A DNA stretch of 64,000 nucleotides from Tyto alba (lineage: Eukaryota; Chordata; Aves; Strigiformes; Tytonidae). Under the pieces are notes generated by a model. It saw only the letters and a program-made list of their open reading frames with translations. It did not search any database and was not told the DNA's origin. The translations under genes and the position numbers were made by a program. Location of the stretch: assembly GCF_018691265.1 (NCBI RefSeq), contig NW_024881321.1, positions 17,022,698-17,086,697 of the forward strand, written 5' to 3'. Positions 62,901-64,000 of the stretch are shown piece by piece; position 1 is the first letter of the stretch, and each line of letters begins with the position of its first letter.

Positions 62901-64000
62901 AAGCAGAGACGACCGCGGTCCCAACACCTTTCCTTGGCTCCTCTGGCACACTCCTGAATTGAGTGAGCACGTGCACAGCAGCACACCACTCACTCAGGGA
63001 GCTAATCTCACTTAAGATAAAGTATCCTCTTTCTGTTAAGACCTCCAAGTTCCAGATGCTAACAGGCATGATACAGGTACTCCGTGTGTTTTTGAAAAGG
63101 GGAATTGAACTGCATTTCCCATTTTCCAGATTTCAATTACTTTCTTTTGTAGTAGCTTTTCACATAATGTAATTTCATTTTCTGATAGCTCACATAATGC
63201 TACCTTCCCACTCAGGATATTGGTGAAAGTATCCTTATAAACACTACATATTAAACTGGGAAGAAATACGATACGGATGGTTTTTCATTACAGTTTATAA
63301 AACTTCAGTTAGTAGTGAGATGATAAAATTGTACTATATAGAAACACAGTAGTTTTTTTGCCTTAATATGCTTAAATATTGGTGTAATCTCCTGATAAAG
63401 TCTTCCCCTCAAATATTTACTTACTGCTTTCTTTTAATACAAAGTTTCTACTGTCTCCTGTTCACAGACAAACAGATGCACATGCATATATACATATGTA
63501 TTTTTTCTCCTCTTTGATTCTTAGATTCTAATTAGTGTTTCATGAAAGGCAAACATCTGCCTTAGGAATGTTAGACATTAAAACATATCAAGCAGTACTT
63601 AAGGCAATCATAAAAAGAAAATATGTACTACTCTTTTATTAGTGGCAGTTACTTCAATCAGTGTACTTTAAGGTGATGTTATACTGGAAATTATACTTTT
63701 TGTCAAGAAAGAAAGGAGGAATTTGGCAGCATACATGAATGGTACACAAATAGGAAAATCACATGGGTAAACAAGACACAGATAAGAGATGATGTGAATA
63801 TATGTGGTTCAGAAAGTGCATGAGCTGAAGATGGTGGGAAATTGCACTGGGAGCAGTTTGCTCTGTTATGCTCTGTCCTAGGTGTCCACTGCTGGTTGCT
63901 GCTGGAGGCAGGGCCCTGGGCAAGAGGATCCTCTGCTCTGGCTCCATATGGCCATTCCCATGCTCTTACATCCTTGTCCTGGGTGGTCAGGAAACAAACT
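56929..64000 (-). other. KLF12: KLF12 intron upstream of the finger 1 exon (partial)
   Basis: The acceptor ttttttag at 56929-56936 ends an intron whose 5' end lies beyond the window. I looked on the minus strand for the preceding KLF12 exon, whose peptide should end KFPC with a TG-phase donor, and did not find it. The region holds an AATAAA-bearing segment with LTR-like layout near 60.9-62.0 kb, a short imperfect hairpin (60457-60491), and a CpG-dense patch (62790-62925). No other gene is recognised. Confidence 0.85.
62790..62925. promoter_or_regulatory. CpG-dense patch D inside the KLF12 intron
   Basis: There are about 15-18 CpG in 135 bp at high G+C, including GACGACCGCGGTCC (62907-62920) and CGGAGCCGCTCCCCGCC. 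Open frames on both strands here reflect G+C content. An intragenic alternative promoter or an enhancer is possible. No KLF12 peptide is encoded here. Confidence 0.35.

Noticed and set aside
62688..62993. Minus-strand frame over the CpG-dense patch as a missing KLF12 exon
   Set aside because: The peptide has no similarity to the KLF12 N-terminal or serine-rich region, and the expected KFPC end with a TG-phase donor is absent.

Overview
This window is vertebrate nuclear DNA, almost certainly from a bird. Genes are sparse, introns are long, splice sites follow the GT-AG rule, and there are CR1 retrotransposon fragments, one of which ends in the ATTCTGTR-type tail typical of avian CR1. The exact species cannot be read from the sequence. 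Nearly all short open frames here look like chance.

Only one gene can be supported firmly. It is the 3' part of KLF12 (Krueppel-like factor 12) on the minus strand. The penultimate coding exon (56771-56928) encodes a basic linker and zinc finger 1. The terminal exon (40221-40402 coding) encodes zinc fingers 2 and 3 and the C-terminal HMLV. The two exons are separated by a 16.4-kb intron, and splice phases and sequence join exactly. Upstream KLF12 exons, including the one with the co-repressor (CtBP) motif, lie beyond the right edge, so 56929-64000 is intron. Below 40221 a long 3' UTR is inferred, possibly ending near 31.1 kb, with a proximal alternative poly(A) signal near 39.46 kb.

Layout: 1-27.6 kb is an intergenic desert downstream of KLF12. 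It has a sense CR1 fragment (3.4-4.0 kb), an older antisense CR1-like reverse transcriptase relic (4.4-5.1 kb), a 200-bp compound trinucleotide microsatellite (18.65-18.85 kb), and a few exon-like open frames of unknown meaning. From 24.9 to 30.8 kb the DNA is richer in G+C, with several short CpG-dense patches, a G-run cluster and a CR1 3' end. From 31 to 40.2 kb is the inferred KLF12 3' UTR, carrying an (ATG)n repeat and a candidate solo LTR. From 40.2 to 64 kb is KLF12 coding sequence and introns, with an (TA)n tract, simple repeats, an ancient MIR/L2-like relic, an imperfect hairpin and a CpG-dense patch at 62.8 kb.

I found no convincing new multi-gene system. The most useful leads are the CpG-dense patches next to the KLF12 3' end and in its intron (possible unannotated promoters or regulatory elements), the LTR inside the inferred 3' UTR, and the unassigned minus-strand open frame at 12.2-12.6 kb.
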